Assembly: GCF_021729035.1 (NCBI RefSeq)
Contig: NZ_JAJSAP010000012.1
Location: forward strand, 1 to 64,000
Length of the DNA: 64,000 nucleotides
From: Microbulbifer sediminum
GTDB lineage: Bacteria; Pseudomonadota; Gammaproteobacteria; Pseudomonadales; Cellvibrionaceae
Direction: 5' to 3'
The notes under the pieces are model-generated. The model searched no databases. It saw only the letters and a program-made list of their open reading frames with translations, and was not told where the DNA came from. Positions 37,838 through 46,820 of the stretch are shown here, in pieces. Numbering within the stretch: the stretch's first letter is position 1; each line of letters starts with the position of its first letter. The position numbers and the translations under genes were made by a program.

Positions 37838-38263
37838 ATGGCGAGTATTTTTACCCAGATCATCAATGGTGAATTGCCCGGGCACTTTATCTGGCGCGAT
37901 GACCGGGCGGTGGCGATCATGACGATCAGCCCGATCAAGCCCGGGCATTGCCTGGTGATCCCTATCGAGGAAGTCAATCACTGGGATGACGTGCCGGAGG
38001 ACCTCTCGGCGCACCTGATGCATGTGGCCCAGAGGGTGGCCAAGGGAATCAAAGAGGTTTATCAGCCGCGGCGGGTAGGGGTGATGGTGGCCGGACTCGA
38101 GGTCCCGCACACCCACATCCACCTGGTGCCAGTGGATGCCCTGGACGATTTTGACTTCTCCAAGCAGCGGCCCGCGGAGGCCGATGTCCTGGCCGCTGAG
38201 GCTGAGAAGGTGCGCGGCGCACTGGTACAACTGGGTTTCTCCGAAGCCAGTGTTGACTCTTGA
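37838..38263 (+). CDS. HIT-family nucleotide hydrolase/transferase
   Basis: The 141-residue product has the HIT fold: FTQIINGELPGHFIWRDD, SPIKPGHCLVIP and the catalytic triad HTHIHLVPVD near residue 97. These proteins hydrolyse AMP-linked substrates such as adenosine phosphoramidates or dinucleoside polyphosphates. AAGGGGAG precedes the ATG. The exact substrate is not determinable. Confidence 0.93.
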   Translation: MASIFTQIINGELPGHFIWRDDRAVAIMTISPIKPGHCLVIPIEEVNHWDDVPEDLSAHLMHVAQRVAKGIKEVYQPRRVGVMVAGLEVPHTHIHLVPVDALDDFDFSKQRPAEADVLAAEAEKVRGALVQLGFSEASVDS

Positions 38264-38366
38264 GTCAGCAGTTGTGCCAAAAAAACGTTCATCCACTGCA
38301 TCCGCGGGCCGGGTGGAATGCGTCATAGTGGCTAACAGGGTAAAACTGATTATTTGAGAGGATCGA

Positions 38367-39167
38367 ATGGCCGCAAAATCTTTCCTGAATCGTCCGCTGG
38401 CGGGCCTGGCAGTGATTCTGCTGTTCGCAGTTTCTGCAATGTCACGAGCTGACGATGTGAGCAGGCAGTTCCCGGTCGAGGGGTTCACACGTATTGAACT
38501 CAAGGGCGATTCCCGGCTGGAAGTGGTGCAGGGAGAGGTGTTCGAAGTGATCGCCTCGGGCCCGAAAGAGATCGTGGACCTGGCGGTTGCGGAAGTGCGG
38601 GGCGACACCCTGGAACTGTCCGTCCGGGACAAGCACCGGCGCTTTTTTGGTGTCGTCACCGTGAGCGACAGTGAGGGCGTGGATTACCGCGTCGTGCTGC
38701 CGCGGCTCGAGTCCCTGGAAGTGACCGGGTCAGGGGATGCCAGGGCGGAATTGCTGGAGAGTGAAAGCCTCGATCTGGAAGTAACGGGCTCCGGCTCCCT
38801 GGCGGTGGACAAAGTTGCCGCGGAGTCCCTGCAGGCCGCTGTCACCGGGTCCGGGGACCTGTCGCTGGGTACTGTTCTCGCGGTCGAGGGCCGTGCATCG
38901 ATCAAGGGTTCCGGTGACATCCGGCTGGACAGTGTCATTGGCGACTCTTTTGGCGCGGAGATTAAGGGCTCCGGCGATATGGTGGTGGGGGGCAAGGTCG
39001 CTTCGCTCTCTATCAGCATCATGGGGTCTGGTGACTTTCTCGGTCGCAACCTGCAATCTGATGATGCAGAGGGCACTGTCATGGGGTCGGGTGACATAGT
39101 GCTGCGCCGGCCTGCGAGGGAGTCCTTCTCGGTGATGGGGTCCGGGGATATCGCCCTGGTGGAGTGA
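38367..39167 (+). CDS. exported GIN-domain (DUF2807) repeat protein
   Basis: The 266-residue product has a signal peptide (cleavage near SRA-DD, residue 28), a head region (30-115) and then eight repeats of about 18-20 residues built around GSGD (one GSGS): VTGSGD, VTGSGS, VTGSGD, IKGSGD, IKGSGD, IMGSGD, VMGSGD, VMGSGD. The repeat predicts a right-handed beta-solenoid. DUF2807 proteins are putative autotransporter-adhesin-like or envelope proteins of unknown function. It ends with a terminator. Confidence 0.88.
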   Translation: MAAKSFLNRPLAGLAVILLFAVSAMSRADDVSRQFPVEGFTRIELKGDSRLEVVQGEVFEVIASGPKEIVDLAVAEVRGDTLELSVRDKHRRFFGVVTVSDSEGVDYRVVLPRLESLEVTGSGDARAELLESESLDLEVTGSGSLAVDKVAAESLQAAVTGSGDLSLGTVLAVEGRASIKGSGDIRLDSVIGDSFGAEIKGSGDMVVGGKVASLSISIMGSGDFLGRNLQSDDAEGTVMGSGDIVLRRPARESFSVMGSGDIALVE

Positions 39168-39190
39168 CCAGGGGAGGCCCCCGCACTTGG

Positions 39191-39221
39191 AAAAGCGCGC
39201 AGTGCACCTGCGCGCTTTTTT
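39191..39221 (+). terminator. Rho-independent terminator of the GIN-domain gene
   Basis: AAGCGCGCAG / CTGCGCGCTT (39193-39202, 39208-39217), loop TGCAC, T-run following. Confidence 0.9.
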
Positions 39222-39370
39222 ACATTGTGACCCTGTGCCCGATGAACTACGGCAGCGCGGTCGGGCCATACCGCGGCGCAGGTATTTTCCTGACCTGTTA
39301 TTCTTGACTGGTCAGCAGGTTCATCCCGGCGATAGCGCCGCGGAGGCAGAGAGGGAGTTCGGACACAACA

Positions 39371-40798
39371 ATGGGTGATGCAGAGCCTGGAAAACGTGCG
39401 AGGCTGGGCGAAAAGGTGCGCCGCTGGGGGCGCAGGGCCGGGGAGAAGTCCCAGTGGGCGGCAGAACGGCTGCTGGACCGTCGTCTCTGCGTGGGGGTCA
39501 CGGGATTGAGTGGTGCGGGGAAGTCGACGCTCCTGACCAGTCTGATCTACCAGCTGAGTCATCCCCAGCGCGCGCAGTTGCCGGGTTTTGCCCCGGCGCT
39601 GAACGGGGACCTCCTTGGGGCTGAGATTATGCCGGCAAAGGATTCCGGTTTGCCACTGTTTGACTACCGCCAATGCCTTGAAGCGCTGCTGGCACAACCT
39701 CCGCGGTGGCCAGAGAGTACCCGTGAGGTTTCAGCCATGGAACTGCACGTACACTTGCGTCATCGACGCCGGCTCAGGAGTGAAACCACGCGCACGCTGG
39801 TTATTGAGTTACGCGACTATCCCGGGGAGTGGCTGATGGACCTGCCGCTTCTCGGTATGTCGTATCAGGACTGGTGCCGCCACCAGTCACACCTGATTGG
39901 CACTGACTCCCGAGCTGGCCTGGCCCCGCAGCTAATGTCCCAACTGGCAGCACTGAATCCCCGCGACCGCGCCGAGCCCGCCCGAATTGCGAACCTCTGG
40001 TGTGACTATCGGCAGTTCCTGCTGGAATGCCGGCGTGAGCGGCGTTTAAGCTACCTGCAACCCGGCCGCGCACTTACTGGCGATCATCCGCACAGCGTCC
40101 TGCCGATGCTTGACCTCCGCGGCCATTCACCGGAGGCACTGGAGGGGCTGCCTGAGGAAAGTAATTTCAAGACCCTGGAACGCCATTACCGGCAGTACGT
40201 GGAAGAGCGGGTACAGCCGTTTGTCGAGAACCAGTTCCGGCACCTCGATCGCCAGCTGGTGCTGGTGGATATGATCGGGACCCTCTATGCGGGCGAGCAG
40301 GCGCTGGACGATATGCGCCTTGCTTTCGGGCATATTGCCGATACGTTCCGCTATGGCAGTACCGGCCTTTTGCGCAAATTGTGGCGGCCGCGGGTAGATC
40401 GTCTGGTTTTTGCGGCAACCAAGGTTGACCAGGTTCTGGCCGCTGACCATGACGCGTTGCGCCAGCTCCTGGGGCAGCAGTTGCAGCAGGCGTTTGCCGG
40501 TGCCCGCCACCAGGGCCTGCCACTCTTCTGTGAAGCAATTGCCGCTGTGCGTTGCTCGAACGAGAGCCAGCGCAATGGCCGGCGCATGCTGGTGGGGCAC
40601 GACCTTCAGGGGCGCCACCTGGGCTTCGAGAATGCCGAGATTCTGGCGCGACTGCCGGAGGAGCAGGAGGGCTGGGAGCACTATGCCGGTGCCGCGCCCC
40701 CGCAACTGCGCCCTCCTCTGGGCATGGCGTCCGGCGGTACTATTCCGCATATCCGCCTGGATGCGTTACTGAACCTGATGTTGGGAGACCGGCTGTAA
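39371..40798 (+). CDS. ycjX: YcjX-family P-loop GTPase-like protein
   Basis: The 475-residue product belongs to the DUF463/YcjX family: basic N-terminus, Walker A GLSGAGKST (about residues 45-53), ELRDYPGEWL (about 147), a LVDMIGTL switch-like strand and FAATKVDQV (NKxD-like). In enterobacteria ycjX-ycjF belong to the phage-shock regulon; here no psp genes are nearby. It overlaps ycjF by one base (TAATG). Confidence 0.92.
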   Translation: MGDAEPGKRARLGEKVRRWGRRAGEKSQWAAERLLDRRLCVGVTGLSGAGKSTLLTSLIYQLSHPQRAQLPGFAPALNGDLLGAEIMPAKDSGLPLFDYRQCLEALLAQPPRWPESTREVSAMELHVHLRHRRRLRSETTRTLVIELRDYPGEWLMDLPLLGMSYQDWCRHQSHLIGTDSRAGLAPQLMSQLAALNPRDRAEPARIANLWCDYRQFLLECRRERRLSYLQPGRALTGDHPHSVLPMLDLRGHSPEALEGLPEESNFKTLERHYRQYVEERVQPFVENQFRHLDRQLVLVDMIGTLYAGEQALDDMRLAFGHIADTFRYGSTGLLRKLWRPRVDRLVFAATKVDQVLAADHDALRQLLGQQLQQAFAGARHQGLPLFCEAIAAVRCSNESQRNGRRMLVGHDLQGRHLGFENAEILARLPEEQEGWEHYAGAAPPQLRPPLGMASGGTIPHIRLDALLNLMLGDRL

Positions 40799-41934
40799 TG
40801 AACGGTAAGCAGGACAAGGCCCGCCGCAAAACCCGAATTGAACCCGTGGAAGAACCGGAAATGCAGACTGGCGCGAGGGCTTCCACCCGGGTCGAGGACA
40901 TCGCCGACGCTGATGAGGAACTGCCTCGCTCGATTACCACCGGGGAGTCTCTGCCCGACAGGATCTCCTTTTCCGAACTGCGCGTGCCTTTTTTCCGGTT
41001 GCGCTTCTGGAAGCCGGCTCTGGCTGCGGGGCTGGTTCTGGCGACATCTGCGGTTGCCTGGGAGTTGCACCAGTTGTTTGGCTGGGCGATGGAGCGCCAC
41101 TGGACACTGGGAGTGCTGGTGGGGGTAATCATTCTGTCGCTGGGGGCGACGATTGCAGCTTCGGTATGGGAGTTTTTCCGCGCTGGCCGGCCCCTGCGTC
41201 GCCTGCAGGAGACCCAGGAGTTGGCCGGGGAGTTGCGTGATTGTCGCAGCAATGACGATACCGAAAAATTCCGCGCGCAGTTGCAAGAACATTTTGACGG
41301 CAAACCCCAGGGGGTGTTGTTGGCTCGGGTACTCGATGGGGCGCCCGACTATTACGACAGCAGCGAGTTGCTGCAACACCTGGAGGTGACATTCCTCGAG
41401 GCTCTTGACCAGGAGGCCCTGCGCCGGATCGTCCGTCATGCAACGACAACCGGCGCCCTGGTAGGACTGAGTCCCTTTGCCACGCTCGACGTATTGGTGG
41501 CCTTGCGACAATCACTGCGCATGATCGATGACGTGGCGCAGATATACGGCGTGCGGCCGTCAATGGTGATTCGGTGGAGGCTGTTCAAGAAGGTGCTGGC
41601 CCTGGTTGCTTATAGCGGCGCCAGTGAGTATGCCGTCAGTGAACTGTGGCCGGAGCTTGTCGGGGATAGCATGCTGAGTAGCATGTCCGCCCGGCTTGGC
41701 CAGGGTATGGGGGCGAGCCTGTTTATGGGGCGGATTGGCCTGGCTACACTCCAGGCCTGCCGGCCCGTGCCGTTTTCCGAGAAGCAGCGGCCGCGCCTGG
41801 GGGCGCTGACGCGCCGTATAGCCGTCAGCCTGAAGGAGCGTGCGCTGGGTGGCTCGGGATCCGCAGACCTGCAGCGGCAGCTCAGTGAGGCAGAATTGGC
41901 TGCCCGGCGCGCGCGGGATGATCAGGGACAATAG
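40798..41934 (+). CDS. ycjF: YcjF-family inner-membrane protein (DUF697)
   Basis: The 378-residue product has a charged N-terminus (1-75), two TM helices (about 80-100 and 106-128) and the DUF697 C-terminal domain (VGLSPFATLDVLVALRQSLRMI, then GVRPSMVIRWRLFKKVL and GRIGLATLQACRPVPF, listed in parts). It is coupled to ycjX through a TAATG overlap. The pair probably acts in envelope stress. The next gene follows after 19 bp and may share the transcript. Confidence 0.92.
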   Translation: MNGKQDKARRKTRIEPVEEPEMQTGARASTRVEDIADADEELPRSITTGESLPDRISFSELRVPFFRLRFWKPALAAGLVLATSAVAWELHQLFGWAMERHWTLGVLVGVIILSLGATIAASVWEFFRAGRPLRRLQETQELAGELRDCRSNDDTEKFRAQLQEHFDGKPQGVLLARVLDGAPDYYDSSELLQHLEVTFLEALDQEALRRIVRHATTTGALVGLSPFATLDVLVALRQSLRMIDDVAQIYGVRPSMVIRWRLFKKVLALVAYSGASEYAVSELWPELVGDSMLSSMSARLGQGMGASLFMGRIGLATLQACRPVPFSEKQRPRLGALTRRIAVSLKERALGGSGSADLQRQLSEAELAARRARDDQGQ

Positions 41935-41953
41935 GGGCAAAGGAGGGCGGTAT

Positions 41954-42505
41954 ATGGGAAACAGGTTGCGTTATGCGGCTGCTGCATGGGCGTTTGCCCT
42001 TGCATGTGCGTCCCCTTCCGCAGAAGTTTTGCACAGCGAGGGCGGGGAGTTTGCCATCCGCAATGAAGTCGATCTGGACGTTCCCAGCGAAGAGGTCTTT
42101 GCGGGCCTTGCCGCACTCCCACAGTGGTGGAGTGCTGATCACAGCTACTCGGGGGACGCGGATAATTTCTCTTTTGATCTGGCTGCCGGTGGGTGTTTCT
42201 GTGAGCGCTGGGGTGGGGCTTCGGTGGAACACCTGCGGGTAATTTACTCCGTGCCCGATCGCGAGGTGCGTTTGCGCGGTGGACTGGGCCCGTTGCAGGG
42301 GTTGCCGGTCAATGGGTTGATGCGATGGCGTATTGTGCCCCGTGGTGCGGGGGCTACGCTGACCTGGGAGTATCGTGTATGGGGAGCCGCCAGTAACCAG
42401 CTGGACCGCATCGCCGGCCCGGTAGACCAGGTTCTCGGTCAGCAGTTGTCGTCGCTTGCTGGATACCTCGGGGAGAAGGCCGGCCACCAGGTTAGTGGCC
42501 GGTGA
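41954..42505 (+). CDS. exported SRPBCC-fold protein
   Basis: The 183-residue product has a signal peptide (cleavage near SPSA-EV, about residue 23) followed by a START/Bet v1-like domain: VDLDVPSEEVFAGLAALPQWW, GGCFCERWGG, then VEHLRVIYSVPDREVRLRGGLGPLQ in segments and TLTWEYRVWG. SRPBCC domains bind hydrophobic ligands; an exported version is less common. A strong AGGAGGG Shine-Dalgarno lies 7 bp upstream of ATG 41954. It probably forms an operon with ycjXF. Confidence 0.82.
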   Translation: MGNRLRYAAAAWAFALACASPSAEVLHSEGGEFAIRNEVDLDVPSEEVFAGLAALPQWWSADHSYSGDADNFSFDLAAGGCFCERWGGASVEHLRVIYSVPDREVRLRGGLGPLQGLPVNGLMRWRIVPRGAGATLTWEYRVWGAASNQLDRIAGPVDQVLGQQLSSLAGYLGEKAGHQVSGR

Positions 42506-42519
42506 GGGCACCTCAGCGC

Positions 42520-43020
42520 TTACTGGAATTGTTTCTTCATCAGGTAACGCGTGTGATGCTCGTCGACAAGTTCCGCGAGCTGCTGGTACCGTTCCTTGAT
42601 AAAGGGCGTGGGATTGTTTACGCCGTTTTCGTCCGAATACTCCACGCCCTCGCGAACAAGCTGTAGCTCTTTCGCCAGCCCATCGATAGCGGCCAGGATA
42701 TTATCGGTCAGCTGACGGTTGTAGAAGGCACTGGTGTTGGCAGTGTCCTGCAGATACTCGTCACACTCCGAGATCCAGCTGGAGCGCTGCTCGAGGAAGT
42801 GGATGGTGTTGCGAATGCCCCCGCGATATTTTGGGTCAAAGTGGTTATTGACGTACTTGCCCAGGCTGCGCATGCCGGTGTCAACGAATTGTTGCACCAG
42901 GCCGTCGCAATATTTCGGGGTCAGGTATGAAGGGTGTTCCTTGGCGCTCGCTGCACTGGTAAACAGTAGCAGGCAGAGAAACCAGAAAACCCGCTGTGAG
43001 GCTGAGGTAAAAATATACAT
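42520..43020 (-). CDS. exported uncharacterised helical protein, 166 residues
   Basis: The product has a clear signal peptide (cleavage near ASA-KE, residue 26). The mature part is mostly alpha-helical with three Cys-free stretches and two cysteines (YCDGLVQQF, ECDEYL) that could form a disulfide. I do not recognise the family. ATG 43020 starts the signal peptide directly; longer frames upstream add a polar lead. It is convergent with the SRPBCC gene (14 bp). The upstream 207 bp are AT-richer than average. Confidence 0.72.
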   Translation of the reverse strand: MYIFTSASQRVFWFLCLLLFTSAASAKEHPSYLTPKYCDGLVQQFVDTGMRSLGKYVNNHFDPKYRGGIRNTIHFLEQRSSWISECDEYLQDTANTSAFYNRQLTDNILAAIDGLAKELQLVREGVEYSDENGVNNPTPFIKERYQQLAELVDEHHTRYLMKKQFQ

Positions 43021-43227
43021 TTTGGACTGCCTATAGTTTCTTCTAGTCGTTAACAGGCTTCTTTTTGTGATAAACATCTCATAAGTATCGAATAGCGAGG
43101 CTAAAGTCAACGTCTATTAAGAAACAAAAGTCAATTAGGTTCGTTTTGTGCCGGTTCGTGCATTCTACGATCGACCATTACACGGGGTGGTCCGCGTTTC
43201 CAGTTTCAGGAGTAGCAGGAGTTTGTT

Positions 43228-44583
43228 TTGTCAGAATACGATTTTGATCTGTTTGTGATCGGTGCCGGTTCCGGCGGTGTCCGGGCATCGCGGATGGCGG
43301 CGACGGCCGGTATGCGGGTAGCGGTAGCCGAAGATCGCTATATGGGAGGCACCTGCGTGAATGTTGGCTGTGTGCCGAAGAAGCTGTTCGTATACGCCAG
43401 TGCCTTCAGTGAGGATTTTGAGGATTCGGTCGCTTACGGTTGGCAGCCCGGCGAGCCGACGTTCGACTGGGCCACTCTGCGGGACAACAACGCGGCGGAA
43501 ATCAATCGCCTGAACGGTATCTACCGTAACCTTCTGGCCAACTCCGGTGTGCAGACCTTCGACGGGCGTGCCCGGCTAACCGGTCCCCATACAGTCACCG
43601 TCGGCGAGGAGGAGTACAGCGCGGAACGTATCCTGGTGGCTACCGGCGGTTGGCCCTTTGTGCCGGATATTCCGGGGCGGGAGTTCGCCATTACCTCCAA
43701 TGAGATCTTTGCCCTGCAGTCGTTCCCCCAGCGTATCCTGGTGGTCGGGGGAGGGTATATCGCGGTGGAGTTTGCCGGCATATTTGCGGGCCTTGGGGCG
43801 GAGACGCACCTCTCTTATCGCCGTGACCTGTTCCTGAGGGGGTTTGACCGGGAAATTCGCGAGTTTGCCCGCGGCGAGATTGGCAAAAAAGGAATTCGCC
43901 TGCATTTTAACCATCAGGTCACCGCTATTGAAAAACAGGATGATGGCAGCCTGATGGTGCACTCTGGTGACGGTGCGCCCCTGAATGTGGATACGGTACT
44001 TTTCGCAACCGGGCGCCGGGCGAACACGGCCGGACTGGGATTGGAGGAGCTGGGCGTGGTGATGCACCGGGACGGAACCATCTCCGTCGATGATAATTTC
44101 CGCACCAATGTCCGCTCGATCTACGCCCTGGGGGATGTGACCGGCGAGCCCCAGTTGACGCCGGTCGCCCTTGCGGAGGCGATGGCGCTGGTCAAGCACC
44201 TGCAGACCGGCCAAACGGCGGAGATCGACTACAACAATATCCCCACGGCGGTGTTCTGCCAGCCGAATATCGGGACGGTGGGGCTGTCCGAGGAGGAGGC
44301 GCGGGACTCGGGGATCCCGGTCACCATATTCAAGTCCGAGTTCAGGCCTATGCGCCACACGGTTAGCGGTCGCGATGAGAGAACGCTGATGAAGCTGGTG
44401 GTGGATTCCAGCACGGACCGGGTACTGGGGGTCCACATGGTGGGGCCTGACGCGGGAGAGATCGTCCAGGGAATGGCCGTAGCCCTGAAAGCCGGGGCCA
44501 GCAAGGCCACCTTCGACCAGACCATTGGTATCCATCCCACGGCAGCAGAGGAATTTGTAACCATGCGTACCCCTTCTGCGTGA
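43228..44583 (+). CDS. gor: glutathione-disulfide reductase
   Basis: Reduces GSSG to GSH with NADPH. The 451-residue length is typical. FAD motif GAGSGGVRA (12-20); redox-active disulfide [13 protein letters not shown] (Cys43, Cys48); NADPH motif [11 protein letters not shown] with a YRRD (basic) segment giving NADPH preference; [16 protein letters not shown]-terminal GIHPTAAEE with the catalytic His-Glu. The start is TTG at 43228, preceded by AGCAGGAG. A terminator follows. Confidence 0.96.
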   Translation: MSEYDFDLFVIGAGSGGVRASRMAATAGMRVAVAEDRYMGGTCVNVGCVPKKLFVYASAFSEDFEDSVAYGWQPGEPTFDWATLRDNNAAEINRLNGIYRNLLANSGVQTFDGRARLTGPHTVTVGEEEYSAERILVATGGWPFVPDIPGREFAITSNEIFALQSFPQRILVVGGGYIAVEFAGIFAGLGAETHLSYRRDLFLRGFDREIREFARGEIGKKGIRLHFNHQVTAIEKQDDGSLMVHSGDGAPLNVDTVLFATGRRANTAGLGLEELGVVMHRDGTISVDDNFRTNVRSIYALGDVTGEPQLTPVALAEAMALVKHLQTGQTAEIDYNNIPTAVFCQPNIGTVGLSEEEARDSGIPVTIFKSEFRPMRHTVSGRDERTLMKLVVDSSTDRVLGVHMVGPDAGEIVQGMAVALKAGASKATFDQTIGIHPTAAEEFVTMRTPSA

Positions 44584-44628
44584 TTTGCTGAAAAGAGCGC
44601 GGTCCGGATATCGCGATACATCGGCAAT

Positions 44629-44660
44629 AAAAAAGGCGATGCTTGGCATCGCCTTTTTTG
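44629..44660 (+). terminator. Rho-independent terminator of gor
   Basis: AAGGCGATGC / GCATCGCCTT (44633-44642, 44646-44655), loop TTG, flanked by A- and T-runs; it could act in both directions. Confidence 0.93.
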
Positions 44661-44735
44661 GATGGCCTCCTGCCCGTGGCCGGCACGATCGGGTGCCAGG
44701 GGGAAATGACCGAATCCTGTTTCCTTCAGGAGTCG

Positions 44736-44746
44736 CCCCCCCCCCC
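44736..44746. repeat. homopolymer C11 tract
   Basis: Eleven consecutive C residues lie in the gor-hpf intergenic gap. No gene spans them, so any length change would be silent unless it affects the 3' end of the HPF transcript. Confidence 0.85.
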
Positions 44747-44880
44747 GGCGTTTGCCCGGGGCCACGGTTGGAGGGGTGTTGAGTTTGTGGTGTCTTCCTC
44801 GGGGCCGACTTCCCTGTCAGTCCTCATTAGAGCCAGGCCTGTACAGCCCAGGTTCTGGCGACCTGAAACCTTTCGGTCTC

Positions 44881-45216
44881 TCAGGCGGGCCCCTGGTGCC
44901 GTTGGGCAATGCGCCGGTTGCTGCGCTCCTTCAGGCAGCGCTCGGCAGACTCGAATGCGGTCTTTACTGCCCGGTGAATGGAGTCGCTCTCGTTACTGAT
45001 GGTTACCGGACTGCCGCTGACGGCAAGTTCAACCGAGGCCCGGTATTGCCGGCCTTTGTTTTTATGCTGGTGGGGGGCTTCGAGCACGACACGACTCTGT
45101 ATGATGTCGCCGCAATAACGTTCCAGTTTATGCAGTTTTTTCGATACCGTATCCGCGAGTGCGTCGGACTTGTCGATATCGCGGAACACGATGTTATCGT
45201 TCGGCGCAATTTTCAT
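44881..45216 (-). CDS. hpf: HPF/RaiA-family ribosome-associated protein
   Basis: The 111-residue product has the S30AE domain: KLHKLERYCGDIIQSRVVLE, then GRQYRASVELAVSG and a DSIHRAVKTAFESAERCLKE helix. It binds the 30S subunit and stabilises idle ribosomes. ATG 45216 is preferred because GGAGG lies 9 bp upstream; an ATG two codons earlier is too close to it. It is not next to rpoN, unlike the standard hpf, so it may be a second paralogue. Confidence 0.85.
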   Translation of the reverse strand: MKIAPNDNIVFRDIDKSDALADTVSKKLHKLERYCGDIIQSRVVLEAPHQHKNKGRQYRASVELAVSGSPVTISNESDSIHRAVKTAFESAERCLKERSNRRIAQRHQGPA

Positions 45217-45567
45217 GGGCATTTACCTCCAGTTATAAGGGGACCATGCAGGCCGCTTGTGCGGTTTGCCGGGTATAAAAGGAAGGGCGCCCTTTAGGGA
45301 GTAGCTGAGAGCATCGGGACCGGAGGCCAGCGGATTCGCAACGATTATTTCGCCGCTTGCGCGGCCGAGGGTGTTTTACGTCCGGGCTCCAATTTAACCG
45401 GGATCAGCTTTTTGCTCCCTGTTACCCATAATGCTCCCGACAGCAAAAAAATCAAGCGTTGCGAAGGTAAAAATGTCACAAAAATGTGACTGGATTTAGC
45501 CCGCTCGGGTTGGCGCACAGATGGTTGACGGCACCTCTGTCAGTGACTGCCGGCGGGGTGCCAGTCG

Positions 45568-45596
45568 TTGCAGTGCTGGCGGGCGCTGCGTAGAAT
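45568..45596 (+). promoter_or_regulatory. sigma-70 promoter of the coiled-coil protein gene
   Basis: TTGCAG (45568-45573) and TAGAAT (45591-45596) with exactly 17 bp between them. Transcription would start near 45603, giving a leader of about 160 nt. Confidence 0.6.
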
Positions 45597-45604
45597 AGCG
45601 GGCC

Positions 45605-45623
45605 GGCGCCCGTGGCGGGCGCC
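45605..45623 (+). promoter_or_regulatory. 5'-terminal hairpin in the leader
   Basis: GGCGCCCG / CGGGCGCC (45605-45612, 45616-45623) with loop TGG lies within the first bases of the predicted transcript. Such caps often stabilise mRNA. Confidence 0.45.
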
Positions 45624-45766
45624 GCACCAATTTTGGGGAAAACAAGCGATTGCCCGTAAGCAACTGCGTTCCTGCAGTGGCCTGTTTATTGCAGCTGCTG
45701 CGTTAGTCGATTGACTGGCGGGGAGGCGGGGGCAGGAAGCAAACAATAGGTAACAGGTTCGTGATT

Positions 45767-46774
45767 ATGGTGGTAGCGAGGTACTGCAAGTGGTTTTGGC
45801 TGGCGGTGGTGTTGGGCTGGGGAGCGACTGCCGTCGCCCAGACACAGGCGACGCTGAATGCGGAAAAGAACCGCCTTGCGCGGATGGAGCAATCGCTGGA
45901 AAACCGTATGGTTGAAGCCGAGGATTTCGAGAATGAAGTCCTGGCCTACGATTACAAGCTCGGTGAAGCACGTGATTCCCTTGAGGAGGCGCGGGAGAAC
46001 TACGAGCAGAGCCGTATCGAGTTGACTCGCGCCGAGCGGGAGCACAAGCGCGTTGGCGACAGCGACTCTGAGCGCCAGTTACGCAAGGCGAAACACGCCT
46101 TTGAAATGGCCAAACGTGGCGTGGACAGTCGGTCACGGCGGGTGGAGATTATCCAGTCAAACTACGACGAGCTGCAGGCGGAACAAAAGGAAGTGGAGCA
46201 GGCGATAGCCCGCAGCCGCGACCGTATTGCCGCACAGAAGCGCAAGGTGGATGGTCTTGTTACTGCGATGCTGGAAAAAGCCGAGGCATCCCGCCGGGCA
46301 GCGAAGCTCGCCAAGAGCCAGGCGCCGGTGAAAAAGCCAGAGCTGCCGGAGCCGTCCATGGCAAAAGCCTCCCCAGAGCCGGAGAGCAGTGATGTGCCGC
46401 AGACCCAGAAGCCGGATGAAATCGATGAAGAGCTGCTGGCGTATGTAAAGCGCGAGCGGGCGCGCCTGAAGGAGCTGATGGAAGAAGGGGGCAAGGGCGA
46501 GGGTAAGCATACCTTCAAGTCTCTCACGCTGTCGTCTTCCCGTGGTGAGCGTCACGACTTTGAGTTCCTCGGGCATAACCAGTACCGCGTTGTGGCGCCT
46601 GTGGAGGCTGGCTTGCAGACATACGAGGTCAGCGGGTTCAGCACGTTAAAATTCCGACGCACCATTCCCGGCGAGGATGCGGGCAAAAATTATGTATTTG
46701 TGCTCGATGCGCGGCGCCTCTCGCGTCCGCGCTTGATCATGTACCCGGAGTACGCCCTGTCTTACCTGGACTGA
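45767..46774 (+). CDS. exported coiled-coil protein
   Basis: The 335-residue product has a signal peptide (cleavage near AVA-QT, residue 24), a long coiled coil (about 28-190, with heptads such as LEEARENYEQSRIELTRAER), a Pro-rich linker (190-225) and a C-terminal globular domain of about 100 residues (KSLTLSSSRGERHDFEFLG ... YVFVLDARRLSRPRL, in parts). I do not recognise the C-terminal domain. An alternative GTG start lies at 45761. Probably an envelope-spanning or peptidoglycan-associated protein. Confidence 0.78.
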   Translation: MVVARYCKWFWLAVVLGWGATAVAQTQATLNAEKNRLARMEQSLENRMVEAEDFENEVLAYDYKLGEARDSLEEARENYEQSRIELTRAEREHKRVGDSDSERQLRKAKHAFEMAKRGVDSRSRRVEIIQSNYDELQAEQKEVEQAIARSRDRIAAQKRKVDGLVTAMLEKAEASRRAAKLAKSQAPVKKPELPEPSMAKASPEPESSDVPQTQKPDEIDEELLAYVKRERARLKELMEEGGKGEGKHTFKSLTLSSSRGERHDFEFLGHNQYRVVAPVEAGLQTYEVSGFSTLKFRRTIPGEDAGKNYVFVLDARRLSRPRLIMYPEYALSYLD

Positions 46775-46795
46775 GTGCCGGGATTGTCGACGAAA

Positions 46796-46820
46796 GGCCC
46801 GCATCGCGCGGGCTTTTTTT
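46796..46820 (+). terminator. Rho-independent terminator of the coiled-coil gene
   Basis: GCCCGC / GCGGGC (46797-46802, 46808-46813) followed by seven T residues; it overlaps the stop of the convergent thpR gene. Confidence 0.85.

Larger units (their letters stand above)
45217..45766. other. 550-bp divergent control region
   Basis: No gene is supported. It holds an everted repeat GTCAC-AAAAAT-GTGAC near 45475-45490, a sigma-70-like promoter (45568-45596) and a hairpin right at the predicted start of the downstream transcript. The remaining sequence shows nothing distinctive. Confidence 0.5.

Noticed and set aside
45475..45490. GTCAC-AAAAAT-GTGAC considered as a CRP site
   Set aside because: The half-sites are everted relative to the TGTGA-N6-TCACA consensus.
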